Positions 33,945-43,639 of a stretch of 64,000 nucleotides of DNA are shown piece by piece (within the stretch, counting starts at the first letter, position 1; each line of letters starts with the position of its first letter). The DNA comes from Massospora cicadina (Eukaryota > Entomophthoromycota > Entomophthoromycetes > Entomophthorales > Entomophthoraceae). The notes beneath the pieces were generated by a model that ran no database searches, had not been told where the DNA came from, and saw nothing but the letters and a program-made list of their open reading frames with translations. Both the position numbers and the translations under genes were made by a program. Location: NCBI GenBank assembly GCA_022478985.1, contig JAKSZP010012278.1, positions 1-64,000 of the forward strand. Direction: 5' to 3'.

Positions 33945-34960
33945 GTTCCCATTGTATGGGAGAGATCCACCAATTGGGGCACCATTGTCCCATGTGCCCA
34001 GTGCGACCATAATTAAAACAACTTACTCTATAGGACCTATGGTTGTGCTTGATATAAGTTGGTCCACTTGCTAGGTTAGGTCTTGAAAAGGATTGGCATA
34101 ACCAGACCCCCATTGGTAGAATGACTGCCGCCAATCAGTGTATTTAGGGCTAAAGCGGTAGTTGGTCAGTTGTCAATTGGCAGAAATGGGATGGATGTTG
34201 GACCTCGGTGAGTAACCTGACAGAACCCACACCAACCAATTGACTTCCACCACATAATTAAGGTTAACAACAGCATCAGTGAAAATCTGTTTAGTATTGG
34301 GTGGAGGGAAAGTTACAACTAAGTGATGTACAAACTGAACAAGTTTCAGAAGAGGTACGTCATCCTCCAACAACAGGGCCATGACAATGTAGAGTTCAGG
34401 GTATGGCTTCACCGCTGAGGCCATTGCAATACACACATCAACTTCGGATAAAATCCCTGCCTCAATCAACACGTGTGCTTCCATCAAAAATTGCTCAGTG
34501 AATGCGGTGAGGGTCTCATTTCACTGAAACCCAATGGTCTAGAAAGCTCAGCTTTCTGCTGCAACATTATTGCATTTCCGTTAAACAACTGCAGCACTGT
34601 CTCCTTAACTTCTTGGTATGAAACGGAACTATCTGAAAGGTAGCAAACGACTTGATCAGCACACCCAACATCCAAGGAGAGCAATAGTTTCGCCCTCTAC
34701 TGATCCAAATTTCCTTCAATTGCAAATTCAAATCATCGAAAAAACCCATGAATATTTCCTTTGCAATCAAATGGTGGCAACTAATCACTGTAAACCTTCT
34801 GAAGCAACTCATCTTTGCCTTTTGAGCTGAGTATCTAACGCAAGTCTCAGCTCCTCATATGCAACAAGCTCAGCATGTCGTGCAGATTCCTTACCAAAGC
34901 AACCTGGATGTGACATAGCCGGTGACTGAGTTTGCTTTGTATTGTTATTGGTCAATAAGC
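33945..34960 (-). pseudogene. gag: gag of element F2
   Basis: Minus-strand gag next to the F2 primer-binding site. A CCHC-like knuckle reads SCFNYGRTGHMGQWCPNW at about 33990-34040; the second Cys is Tyr in this copy. Capsid sequence at 34173-34684 contains AHVLIEAGILSEVDVCIAMA and KPYPELYIVMALLLEDD. The N-terminal part is at 34809-34950. It is cut on the left by insertion of G, and the protease part continues at 27858. Confidence 0.8.
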
Positions 34961-34978
34961 CCCCTGTAGTGAGCACCA
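34961..34978 (-). other. Primer-binding site of F2
   Basis: Plus-strand cccctgtagtgagcacca, one base inside the 5' LTR of F2. Confidence 0.85.
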
Positions 34979-34979
34979 C

Positions 34980-35630
34980 TGCTGAATCTCGGTGACCTCT
35001 GTATATATCCGCTGAAGGGTTTTTCACACAGGGTTACAGCAATTTAATAATTGAAATGGATGACATGACGATCACCGGTTCCTTGGGACACTTGTAAACA
35101 AACAATTATAATAAAACGGGAGCAATTCCCCCTAAGTCACTTCTTTTATTTCTAATAAATAAACTTGCGGATCTTCTACTAGTCCTCTCCTTCCTACTTC
35201 CTTCTTTCTTCCTTCTAAAAAACCTCCTCCTGTCAATCCCCTTGTTTTGATGATGTACAGCAATCCCCATCAGTACCAAATCTTTTGCTTAGTTTAATTT
35301 GTTCCACCATATTCTCTTTTTTTTAGTACTAGATGGGTTCCACCATATTCTCATTTTGTTTCAGCTTGTTGTTATTCAATTCTTTATCGCCCTGATTCAA
35401 GGCGATCCAATTTTTCTTTTGTCAAATGTTGACATCACCTTATCGCCCTATTTTCAAGGCAATCTAATATGACCTGTTATAACCCATTATCGCCTCATCC
35501 TAAGGCAATCAATTACTTATAGCTTTGAAACATTCTCAGCAGATTCTGTCCATTGAACCTTTAGAAGGATTCTCCAATGATTCGCTTGTCATAATGGTGG
35601 CTTGACATCCAGTCATATAGATTCATGACA
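34980..35630 (-). repeat. 5' LTR of element F2
   Basis: Plus-strand tgctgaatctc to attcatgaca. It is 36 bp longer than the partner LTR because of a 20 bp micro-retroposon plus its 16 bp duplication at 35317-35352; otherwise collinear. Confidence 0.9.
35317..35336 (-). mobile_element. Micro-retroposon insertion (20 bp) in F2 LTR
   Basis: Eight T followed by agtactagatgg, between two perfect copies of gttccaccatattctc (35301-35316, 35337-35352). The sister LTR at 21982-22597 lacks it and has a single target copy, which proves a local insertion. On the minus strand it is ccatctagtact followed by eight A. Confidence 0.85.
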
Positions 35631-35635
35631 GATGT

Positions 35636-35677
35636 CATTTTGGTGGTATACAGGTGCCCCCTGTAGTGAGCATCACT
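35636..35677 (-). other. Leader and primer-binding site of element A
   Basis: Forty bases between F2 and the 5' LTR of A contain cccctgtagtgagcatca (35658-35675), one mismatch from the shared primer-binding site. This proves that the LTR to the right is the 5' LTR of a minus-strand element. Confidence 0.75.
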
Positions 35678-36746
35678 TGTTGGATTTTGGGTGCTGAAGA
35701 TGCTCGCTTGGTGATTAATCTACCAAAATTTTAACAAAAAGGAGTTGATACCTCAATTATAATAAAAAATTAAAAATTTCAAAAACTTCATTAACTAGGG
35801 TTTTTTAATTTTATTTGAGGTGGGCTGACCTGGGGATGACACTGCACCAATTAATGAGAAATTGAATGAATGGGAGTGGAGGATAAAATCCAGAAAATCT
35901 ATAAGTGCAGCATATGATAGGCCAGGAACTCCCCATGGACTCCCTTTGCTGTTTGCTATATCAGTTCAGGGCATTGGTGCGCAACGCCAACACAGTCAAA
36001 ATTTTCCCCTACCCAAAGTTTATGTACTAAAATCAAAATTTGAGGAGGCAGTGGTAAAGGTCCCTAGGCTACCACTGGGGTATCCATCAATGAAATTAGG
36101 GTTTTTTAAAGCTTTATTAGCTCATCTGGGATAGGAGAAAAACTTAAATCTTTGATCTTGAATCATTCAGTTTTTTTTTGTAATGAGGTTCAAGGGAAAT
36201 ACAATAATAAGTTAAGAATAGCTTAGACTAATCCAAAATAGGAAATATGTGAAATTAGCCTCTTAAAGATTGGTAAACTTTCTTCACTTAGGCTGAGCAA
36301 CAAACGGGGGATTATTTTGGAGCAAGACGTACTCATGGGGTAATGACTTAATATATGTTAGCCAATCCCCTTTTTGCTAAAAATATTGCATCTAGAGGGA
36401 CCCCGCCACATCTTTAAAAGGGGGTGGTCCCCGCATAGGTGCTTTAATGAGTCTAAATGGGGCTGGGGGAGAACTCATCCATGGGTGCCCTGGAATAGGC
36501 TTTGAGGTTGGAGGAATTGGATTCTTCAGCTTGTTGGTCTTTGCCTGAATAGTATTTGTAAAAGTGCTGCCCCAATTCGTGGGGTTCCACTGAGAATCAG
36601 CAAGGTTTTTTGGCCATAAAAATCATTATTAATATTAAAATTGATATCTTGAGTTTTGCGGACTCATAAATGTCCAACAACACCCTTTTTTGCCAAACCT
36701 GCCCTAAAACATTCTTATTTTGAAGCCTGGAGGGCAAATGTTAACA
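35678..36746 (-). repeat. 5' LTR of element A
   Basis: Plus-strand TGTTGGATTTTGGG to aatgttaaca, collinear with 1310-2122. It contains an extra 282 bp retroposon (35809-36090). It is followed by AGGAG, the target duplication. Confidence 0.85.
35809..36090 (-). mobile_element. SINE-like retroposon in the A LTR
   Basis: 282 bp absent from the sister LTR. It is flanked by imperfect 18 bp duplications (35791-35808 and 36092-36109, core tagggttttttaa). On the minus strand it ends caggtcagcccacctcaaataaaa, resembling the end of the SINE at 37020-37308. Its first bases contain ccccagtggtagcc, similar to a tRNA D-arm or A box, but no clear B box is seen. A SINE is likely but less certain than the other copy. 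Confidence 0.6.
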
Positions 36747-36751
36747 AGGAG

Positions 36752-36916
36752 GTATTGGTTGCCTTTATGTTAATCGCTTCTACAAGGCAAATTGGAGCTG
36801 TTTTTTATGAAAATGCTACCTCTTGATGACGCCATTGCTGCCATTCTAACTGGACTTACTTATCATCCTTCTTTAGCCAGGTATATCATCTCTGTGAAAT
36901 GCTACCTCCATAGTTT
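36752..36916 (+). pseudogene. gag: gag fragment of element H (part 2)
   Basis: Continuation of H between the insertions of A and C. Joined after one AGGAG copy, the plus frame can be followed from the end of the first gag fragment into this part (GGIGCLYVNRFYKANWSC, perhaps a degenerate knuckle). A second frame is open around 36806-36905. Too short and broken for firm assignment. Confidence 0.4.
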
Positions 36917-37019
36917 TGTTAAAATCTATAGGTTTTCTGATTATTCTCAGTTATTAACCCCTATAATTATATCAACTGAGCAAGCTTGGGTTGTTGTACA
37001 ATTCTCTGCATTGTATGAT

Positions 37020-37308
37020 TTTTATTTAACTGAGGCAAGCTGACCAGGGGACAGGCATTACCAAAAGAAAGAAAGAAACAACATGAAACCTGAACAGGGT
37101 CAACTCTGTCAAAGAAAGTTTTTCCACCTCTAATTTGGGACTCAAATTTTTCTGGTTATGTCATAGGTAAGGTTTTCGTGTTATTAGACCTCTAACCGCC
37201 AATAGCTTCCTTTGGCTGGCACCCTGATTGATGTGCATAGGGCGGGAATCGAACCTGCAACCTTCAGGTTGGTAGCCGTACGCCCTTACCAACTCACCTT
37301 CCACCCCC
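37020..37308 (-). mobile_element. tRNA-derived SINE
   Basis: 289 bp between 18 bp duplications ttctctgcattgtatgat (37002-37019) and ttctctgcgttgtatgat (37309-37326). The C LTR copy at 57899 has an uninterrupted target. On the minus strand the head (37234-37308) is tRNA-like, with an A-box-like ggtgagttggt (37288-37298) and a canonical B box ggttcgattcc (37245-37255). The tail ends ctcagttaaataaaa. Mobilised by a LINE reverse transcriptase in trans, by analogy with other SINEs. Confidence 0.88.
37234..37308 (-). ncRNA. tRNA-like head of the SINE (pol III promoter)
   Basis: About 75 bases with A and B boxes and a T-arm-like gcaggttcgattcccgc. A cloverleaf can be drawn roughly, but the acceptor stem does not close well and the sequence continues into the SINE body, so it is not a free tRNA gene. 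Confidence 0.65.
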
Positions 37309-38489
37309 TTCTCTGCGTTGTATGATAGTAGTTTATATAATTGATGATACTAGTATAGTGACTATTATCCATAGTTGAATTGAAGTACTAAAATTGGTCA
37401 AACGCTCAGCCAGTATTTTCTCTAAAAATACTTATGATGTCCTGAATAGGGATTTATTCCCTAGTAATGCCTAACTTAATCTATGCTCATATCCCTGTTT
37501 ATGGTTTCTCTGTGACACAATTTGCAGCAATCCTTGATTCAATTCAGCTTCTTCTCTGGATCCCCACTAAGATCCTTACTCTTTATCCTAAAGAGTCTCT
37601 CAATTAGAGTGCACAGCAATAATTTCCTTGAGAAAGAATAGAACTTGATATGGTTTATTTTAATGTATACTAAGATAATACTATGGTAATTAGTGTCTTT
37701 TCTCTGGCTTCCTGACATACAAGGATCTTGGTCCACCTGGCCAATATGTTTCTTATTACCTGCATCAACCCCAGTATGGGTGAAACCAAATGGAGAGTTG
37801 GACCAATCTTTATCTCTTTAAAATTGTGTCATTTTCTATTAGTAAATTCTTTAGGAAGTTTATAGTGGGGAACTCGGCGCCCAACCCTCAGTTGGCACCT
37901 CCTCAATAAATCAGCAGTGTTGCCACTGAATTACCCATCCTCATCTCAGCAGCGATGGTCTTTCCCATCCTGGCTAGGATTCTGTCATTGGACATCCTAG
38001 AGACCTAAAAGAAAGAGTCAGAAAACGTGTCCCTAACGTTTTCCTCTTGATCCAAGCGCACCAACCATATTTAGCAAGCGACCTGCTTAGGTAATTGGGC
38101 TTGTTACCCATTAAGGCAGGTCGCAACCCAACTGAAAAATTTGCTTTTTGCAGCCAGCATCACTCGCCTCGAAACTTAAACCATAAATCCCCAATCAGAC
38201 AGTGATGAAACCTGACTGATCCCAATTGTTACACCTTATATTTAATCAACTATTAAATGCCCCTTATTTTTTCAGCAACTCTGCCAGACGAGATCTTAAG
38301 CATTCATTTAGATTGATCCCTCAATGGATCTGACCCAGGAAAATAACCTAAAATCATAAACATAGTTACCTCAAAATCAGGGTCAACTTATATCTAATTC
38401 ACTTTGCATTAAGGAATTATCCCCTAGTGATCCCTGGTATTTTAGCCACCCTGGAATATGGGCAAAAATCCCAACACATCCCCCCTCTT

Positions 38490-39050
38490 GCCTATATTTC
38501 CAGCAAGAAAAGGATTGGGGCAGGAGAACACCACTTCAGACACTCAATCAATTACTTCATTTGTTCAAGCGGATCATGATCATCAGTACTCAACGCTGCT
38601 TGGGATAATCTTTGGCATGTGGCTCTCTTCCTCTTCCTCCTCGTTACCACCTAACTGGAGTGCAGTCCCCAGAACCTTCTGTCATACTGGGCTTATTAAT
38701 TTGCTCATGACAATATTAACTTTGTGATCTCATTTTCCCCGTCAGGGCATATGATCTGCTGTCATATTCAAGATTCTTGGTCTGGCGTCCTCAAATTCCT
38801 GATTTTCACCTCATCCTTGACAGGAGATTCTTGCCATCAATGTTTATTTCACAGCACAATTAAGAATCCTCATTTATGTTCACTCTTGTTATTTTCTCAT
38901 AATAAACTCTTGGCTCATATCGTTCTTAACTCTTCTCTGGAGAGCTTATACCATTAATTCTGAGATTAATTACTCCAAAATTGGAGCTTAGTTGATTTCA
39001 GAGTGCCTAATGTCAACTATCATATAAGTCTGACATCCCCCCTCTAGTCC
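38490..39050 (+). other. 3' internal region of C, partly coding-like on plus
   Basis: The stretch between the polypurine tract of C and the start of the clear antisense ORF. Open plus-strand stretches are present (38458-38727 and 38724-38957), but no known domain is seen. They may be upstream or downstream exons or decayed parts of the antisense gene. Confidence 0.35.
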
Positions 39051-39057
39051 AGCTCAT

Positions 39058-39852
39058 ATGTCAAATTCTGAGTCTTGGTACCAACAGTTGCTCAATAGCT
39101 TGTCTAATCAAGACCTTTGGCTCTTCCAGCAGCTGAGTCAATCTACATGCCAAACTTTTTCTATGGTCCTTCCAGGGCTCATACTCCTAGTAAAGTATCA
39201 TTATCCAGTCTTTCATGAAATTACCAGAAACGGTAACCAACACCACTGAAACCAGGTTAGCGATTGTCTAGAACAACTCGTGACCAATCCTTCCTCTGTC
39301 ATTGAAATATGAGTTAGATTTCAAAAACACCTGGATTCAGCTTCTTTTGCAGATACTCCTAACATCATTGTCAAACCTCCTGAAGCAATGCCCTTTGCTC
39401 TCGATTGTTTGTTCCACGCCAATTGAACTTGATTCCGGATTTCCTCTTCTGACTCCGCAATTTTACAAGCCAGCTGTCTTGGCCTCAAACTAACCATTGG
39501 CAACAGTGTAAATTTTGAACTCCCATATGCAGAATTAGGGGTCCAAGTCACCAAGGCTTTGTCCATGGCTCCAAATTTTTCTGATCTTTAAAAACATCCT
39601 ATATGGGATAGCACAGCCTATGCTCTTTGCTTTGCCAGCCAAGTTCTTTAAAGTTCAGCCATAAAGCTTCCATCATCTCCCAGTTTCCATTGCTCTTTCT
39701 ACTTCAGCTTTTGAAAAGCTCATAGTTGTCAAATGTTGGATGCCATTCGCTCCTTGAAAGACCATCTTTTTTCTGGCGCGTCCCATCAGTATCTTCTACT
39801 GATGGCTTTGATAGAGGGCATGATTTGGCAACCCCAACCTAGTATCCCTTGC
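39058..39852 (+). pseudogene. Antisense ORF of element C, part 1
   Basis: From an ATG at 39058 the plus frame can be followed for about 260 residues with only a few stops and shifts (SNSESWYQQLLNSLSNQDL, then VNFELPYAELGVQVTKALSM). It runs antisense to pol in the interval between integrase and 3' LTR, as the accessory ORF of F1 and F2 does. It is cut at 39857 by element B and continues at 43640. No known family is recognised. Confidence 0.5.
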
Positions 39853-39856
39853 TCGT

Positions 39857-40651
39857 TGTGGGATCTGCCAACGGATGCCAAAAATAATTTGTTTTAAGTG
39901 AGAATTTTACTTTATAATAAAAGTAATAAATAGCGCTTTGTTAAAGTTTTTTAAGCTATTCATTGTTTAAGCAGGGCAAACCTAATAAGTTCCTTTCTTT
40001 AATACTAGTATTTCCTATTTAAATTGGTTCAAATTTTGAGACCATGGGATTCAAGGCAAAAATATATAAAGCTGAGTTATCTGATTTAGGAAATATAGTC
40101 TTTCGGCCTATCAGATAGAAGACAAATATTTTGAGGCAAAACTGACCGTGTGGATATGACTTGATGAATTGTAACCAATCACCAGCGAGTAAAATCTTCT
40201 CACCTTGACGGTGGTCAGACTTGCATGGTAATGATTGGTTAATTTACACCCTATCATTGTCAAGTAAATTCTTCTCACCTCGGTGGTGGTCAGACTCATG
40301 TGGTAATGATTGGTTTTTTGCACCCTATCATCATTGAGTAAAATCTTCTCACCTCAGAGGTGGTCAGATTTGTGCGGTAATGAACACCTCAGATTTGGCT
40401 GAGAAGTCAGAGAATTCCTATTATTAGTTATTACCTTTTTAAGCCATTTTTTGTTATAAACCATATTTTTCTGATAGCTAGGATTCCACTGAGAATCCGC
40501 CAAGGTCTTTTCGCCATGGGTACTCATATTGTTGATATCCACAATATTATTTAATGATCGGACAAGAGATGGGCCAATCATGGTAGCAGATTTGGGAGCA
40601 CTAATACCTCCAACATTCTTTTTCTTAAGTTGAGAAGGAGAATGTCTGACA
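39857..40651 (-). repeat. 3' LTR of element B
   Basis: 795 bp, plus-strand TGTGGGATC to tctgaca. It is followed on the right by ttgccccctc, the polypurine tract on the minus strand. It holds three tandem units of about 75 bp. Confidence 0.9.
40188..40380 (-). repeat. Tandem 74-75 bp repeat in B LTR
   Basis: Units starting agtaaaatcttctcacc occur at 40188, 40263 and 40337, each followed by ggtggtcaga and, in the first two, by an atgattggtt-type segment. The other LTR of B has the same array (43168, 43244, 43320). Confidence 0.8.
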
Positions 40652-40659
40652 TTGCCCCC

Positions 40660-40915
40660 TCAAGAATGTTGGGAGGGGTGTAGGATCATATGAATCGGCT
40701 ATGTACCCAGTTTATAGTATCTCCTATGGCTAAGGAGTTGATGGAATATTCGTTGCCTCTTTTGTAACTAATGGAAAAAGGTCCCTCCCAAATCGAACCA
40801 AGCTTACCGCTTCTTAGGGTGATGCGGTTATGGTAGTATAACACCTTATTAGCCATTTGAAATGTAGGAAGAGGGGTGCGGAGCTCATTGGCAGCCTGCC
40901 CTTATTTAGTCACTG
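40660..40915 (-). pseudogene. pol: Integrase C-terminal end of B, joined to protease
   Basis: The minus strand reads MANKVLYYHNRITLRSGKLG and then SIWEGPFSISYKRGNEYSIN, ending INWVHSRFI before SYTPPNILRG. This is the same domain as in A. It follows the protease frame directly after a shared TNLAKTVTK segment that in A lies at the integrase end, so RT, RNase H and the integrase core have been deleted between them. Confidence 0.82.
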
Positions 40916-41429
40916 TTTTTGCGAGGTTGGTGTACATGCAAGAGTATTCCTTCTTGCTGAATTCTGTATTGGCTAGAACTAAGGGGACTTCATAATTGAG
41001 CAACGACAAGAACCCTTGCTTCATATTGATAATGCCATCATACTCAATCATAAACTGAGTACCTATAAGCATATCATAAGCGTTATTATCCAAAGCCACT
41101 GTGGGGGCTGATAGAATATGCTTCCCAATACAAATGGGAAGGGATGAGTAAGCACCCAGTGCGTGGGTGTTGTTAGGACCAGCGGTTCCAAAGTCTTGGT
41201 TGTACTCCAATTCAGGTGCAAGTTGGATCTTTTTCATCAACTTGGAGGAGATTACGTTCACCGAGGAGCCTGTATCTAAGATAGCCATCACCCAAACTTT
41301 TTGGATAACCACTTTGACCTTCGTAAGTATCCCCTCAAAAGAGGGCAATAGCGCTAAGACCTCCTTTAGATGGAAATTGGGGGTTAATTTGCATGCGGTA
41401 AAGGGGTAAATTTCCTGGATGGACTTCAT
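40916..41429 (-). CDS. Aspartic protease of element B (open)
   Basis: An open stretch on the minus strand of about 170 residues. The active-site motif is MAILDTGSSVNVISSKLMKK (about 41230-41290) with an intact DTG triad. A flap-like part (FGTAGPNNTHALGAYSS) and the end AYDMLIGTQFMIEYDGIIN follow. No stop lies within the domain, which makes it the best-preserved protease of the window. The frame then runs into the integrase end. Confidence 0.8.
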
Positions 41430-42810
41430 GGTATGGCCATGCTGGATAGGGAATAAGATGAGACATCATCTCATCTGCGTCGCTGACAGTATTGATAATG
41501 ACTGGCTCCCCTAGAATTTGGCAGAGATACATCTCTTCAGGTATGGTGGCTTCTAGGGGCCCATATTCACATAGTCTCAGTCGAGCTTTGATTCCTAATT
41601 TATGAGTTTCAAGATCTTCCACTCAGCTCTCCATTGCATTGACTTGAAAACGAAGTTGTGACACCATTGAGATTAGGTTTAATTGAGCATTTTCCACGGC
41701 TTTCACGCGGTTTTTCATCTCTTCTTTCATTTGTTTACATCCTTCATTATCACGAGAGTGGGAGCTGGGGCCTTGTACCCCCTCCTTAATCTGTTCATAC
41801 TTCCTCTCAATCTGCATTAGTTAACTATATACTTCCTTCAACAGCACAGGGCTTTCCAGCGAAGCTTTTATCCCTTTTGCTTCGATTTCACATTAAGTCA
41901 GGCGATGTGCCATATATTTGGTATTTTCAAAGAAGCTTTGAGAGCTAGCTCCTTTTTAACTGAACTACCTTGGCCGCGAGGGTGGTGGTGGTGCTAGATG
42001 GTTCAAGCAACAGATGACGTTCAAGCTCATCAACACGCGAAAAGGCCTGAATTAACTGTTGCTCCACCACAGCCACACGCTGTTCATATTTCTCTTGAAG
42101 GATGGAGTTGGGGGCTGAAAGGTCACGATGCGTTTACTCATTTTGCTTTTCTTGTTTTTTAGCAAACTCCTCCAACAACGAGCAAGTGCTAGCGGAGGAA
42201 ACGTTCAGTTCATCCCGGAATATCTTCATGGCCTGCTCAACATACTTTACAATTCTAGTGTCCATACTCGTAAGTCAGTCATGCATCTGTATGATGAAGT
42301 TGCGATTAGCTTCCACACCAGATCTAACTGCTCCAAGATGTCTGGAGGTCAGTTGATACAACTTATCATAAGCTAAATTCAGAGCTGCATGGGTATCTAG
42401 ATGTTAATGAAGCTCTTCATGATGGCCAGCTAAGAGATGCATCATATGGACCAAGGCAGGGTGAGAAAACTTGCGTACATAGGTGGTCAAATTTGTAAGC
42501 TGACCATAGGTCTCTGGGAGGACACTTGTCTCATAGAGAAACAAGTGGCGTTCCTCTACCAATGATGCTCGTTCACGAGATGCAATGTCGCCAGGGTTAA
42601 GGATACCATGAGTAAGGTCTCTCACGGCTTCAGTAGCTGGCCAGGTGATGCAACAAGACTCAGGTATTAATATGCATACAATTTGTTCTTCTTCTCCAAA
42701 TATCAAAGCGTTAGGGCTATCCATTTGATCATCATCTTCAGTCCCTTTCCCATTTTGCACCCAACAGGTGACACTCTCCATTATTTTATTACTTATCAGA
42801 GTATTCAGGT
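41430..42810 (-). pseudogene. gag: gag of element B
   Basis: Minus-strand gag. It has an open N-terminal stretch (42404-42800, with ETYGQLTNLTTYVRKFSHPA), then coiled-coil-like parts near 42040-42130 (QEKYEQRVAVVEQQLIQAFS) and 41623-41817 (MKEEMKNRVKAVENAQLN). A C-terminal part at 41335-41622 (ATIPEEMYLCQILGEPVI) matches the A and H region before the protease. No CCHC knuckle was found. A few stops break the frame. Confidence 0.7.
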
Positions 42811-42813
42811 GAT

Positions 42814-42831
42814 CCCCTGTAGTGAGCACCA
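42814..42831 (-). other. Primer-binding site of B
   Basis: Plus-strand cccctgtagtgagcacca, three bases inside the 5' LTR of B. Confidence 0.85.
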
Positions 42832-42834
42832 GTT

Positions 42835-43634
42835 TGTGGGATCCGCCAACAGATGCCACAAATAATTTGTTTGAAGTGAAAATTTTACTTTATAGTAAAA
42901 GTAATAAATAGCGCTTTGTTAAAGTTCCTTAAGTTTTTTATTGTTTAAGCAGGGCAAACCCAATAAGGTCCTTTCTTTGATACTAGTATTTCCTATTTAA
43001 ACTGGTTCGAATTTTGAAACCATGGGTATTCAAGGCAAAAATATATAAAGCTGAGTCATCTGATTTAGGAAATATAGGCTTTCAGCCTATCAGATTTAAG
43101 ATAAATATTTTGAGGCAAAACCGACCCATGTGATAATGATTTGATGAATTGTATTTAATCATCAGCAAGTAAAATCTTCTCACCTCAACGGTGGTCAGAC
43201 TTGCGTGGTAATTATTTGGTTAATTTGCACCCTATCATCATTGACTAAAATCTTCTCAACTCGGAAGTGGTCAGACTCATGTATTAGATGATTGGTTAAT
43301 TTACACCCTATCATTGTTGAGTAAAATCTTCTCACCTCAGAGGTGGTCAGATTTGTGTGGTAATGAACACCTCAGATTTGGCTGAGAAGTCAGAGAATTC
43401 CTATTATTAGTTATTACCTTTTTAAGCCATTTTTTGTTATAAACCATATTTTTCTGATAGCTAGGATTCCACTGAGAATCCGCCAAGGTCTTTTCGCCAT
43501 GGGTACTCATATTGTTGATATCCACAATATTATTTAATGATCGGACAAGAGATGGGCCAATCATGGTAGCAGATTTGGGAGCACTAATACCTCCAACATT
43601 CTTTTTCTTAAGTTGAGAAGGAGAATGTCCAACA
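42835..43634 (-). repeat. 5' LTR of element B
   Basis: 800 bp partner of 39857-40651. The last 270 bp are identical to the other copy, whereas the first 500 bp differ clearly. Confidence 0.9.
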
Positions 43635-43639
43635 CTAGT

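Larger units (their letters stand above)
21982..35630 (-). mobile_element. Ty3/gypsy element F2 with antisense ORF, split by G
   Basis: A minus-strand element with LTRs at 21982-22597 and 34980-35630 and a perfect duplication GATGT (21977-21981, 35631-35635). Without the nested G it is about 7.6 kb, the size of F1. Order on the minus strand is gag 33945-34960, PR 27182-27858, RT 25796-26450, RH 25200-25560, IN 24050-25050, antisense (plus) ORF 22650-23870, polypurine tract and 3' LTR. It inserted just inside the primer-binding site of A. Confidence 0.9.
1310..36746 (-). mobile_element. Ty3/gypsy element A, nested host for I, solo LTR S, F2
   Basis: A minus-strand element with LTRs at 1310-2122 and 35678-36746. 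It is flanked by a perfect 5 bp duplication AGGAG (1305-1309 and 36747-36751). Internal parts read on the minus strand are gag 20840-21976, PR 20294-20630 and 19200-19342, RT 18615-19200 and 3860-4629, RH 3457-3750, IN 2700-3255 and IN C-terminus 2128-2430. Three insertions account for most of its 35 kb: I (4635-18609), a solo LTR (19348-20293) and F2 (21982-35630). All coding parts carry stops. Its gag and PR are closest to those of H and B. Confidence 0.85.
36917..38476 (-). repeat. 3' LTR of element C (with SINE)
   Basis: Plus-strand TGTTAAAATC to atcccaaca, aligned with 57899-59143 except for 307 bp made up of a SINE and its duplication. On the minus strand it follows AAGAGGGGGGATG, a polypurine tract (38477-38490), and so is the 3' LTR. 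Confidence 0.85.
39857..43634 (-). mobile_element. Non-autonomous gypsy element B (gag-PR, no RT)
   Basis: A minus-strand element of 3778 bp with LTRs 39857-40651 and 42835-43634. The flanks ctcgt and ctagt form a 4/5 duplication (39852-39856, 43635-43639). The internal part is only 2.2 kb: gag 41430-42810, PR 40920-41430 and the integrase C-terminal end 40660-40915. RT, RNase H and the integrase core are missing. Its PR and integrase end resemble those of A. It probably moved with enzymes supplied by a relative. Confidence 0.88.

Noticed and set aside
36792..37043. 83-residue plus-strand open frame as host gene
   Set aside because: It runs from the H gag remnant into the LTR of C and the SINE, so it crosses element boundaries.
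37234..37308. Functional tRNA gene on the minus strand
   Set aside because: A and B boxes are present, but the acceptor stem is poor and the sequence continues into a body and tail with an 18 bp target duplication. A SINE explains it better.
39321..39566. 81-residue minus-strand frame in the C 3' region
   Set aside because: No domain, and it overlaps the longer plus-strand antisense ORF, which continues through other parts.
40188..40380. CRISPR-like spaced repeat
   Set aside because: Whole units of 74-75 bp are tandemly repeated without unique spacers, within an LTR of a eukaryotic element.
40354..43564. Duplicated 75-residue protein (40354-40581 and 43337-43564)
   Set aside because: Both lie inside the LTRs of element B, in the identical conversion tract; not a gene pair.
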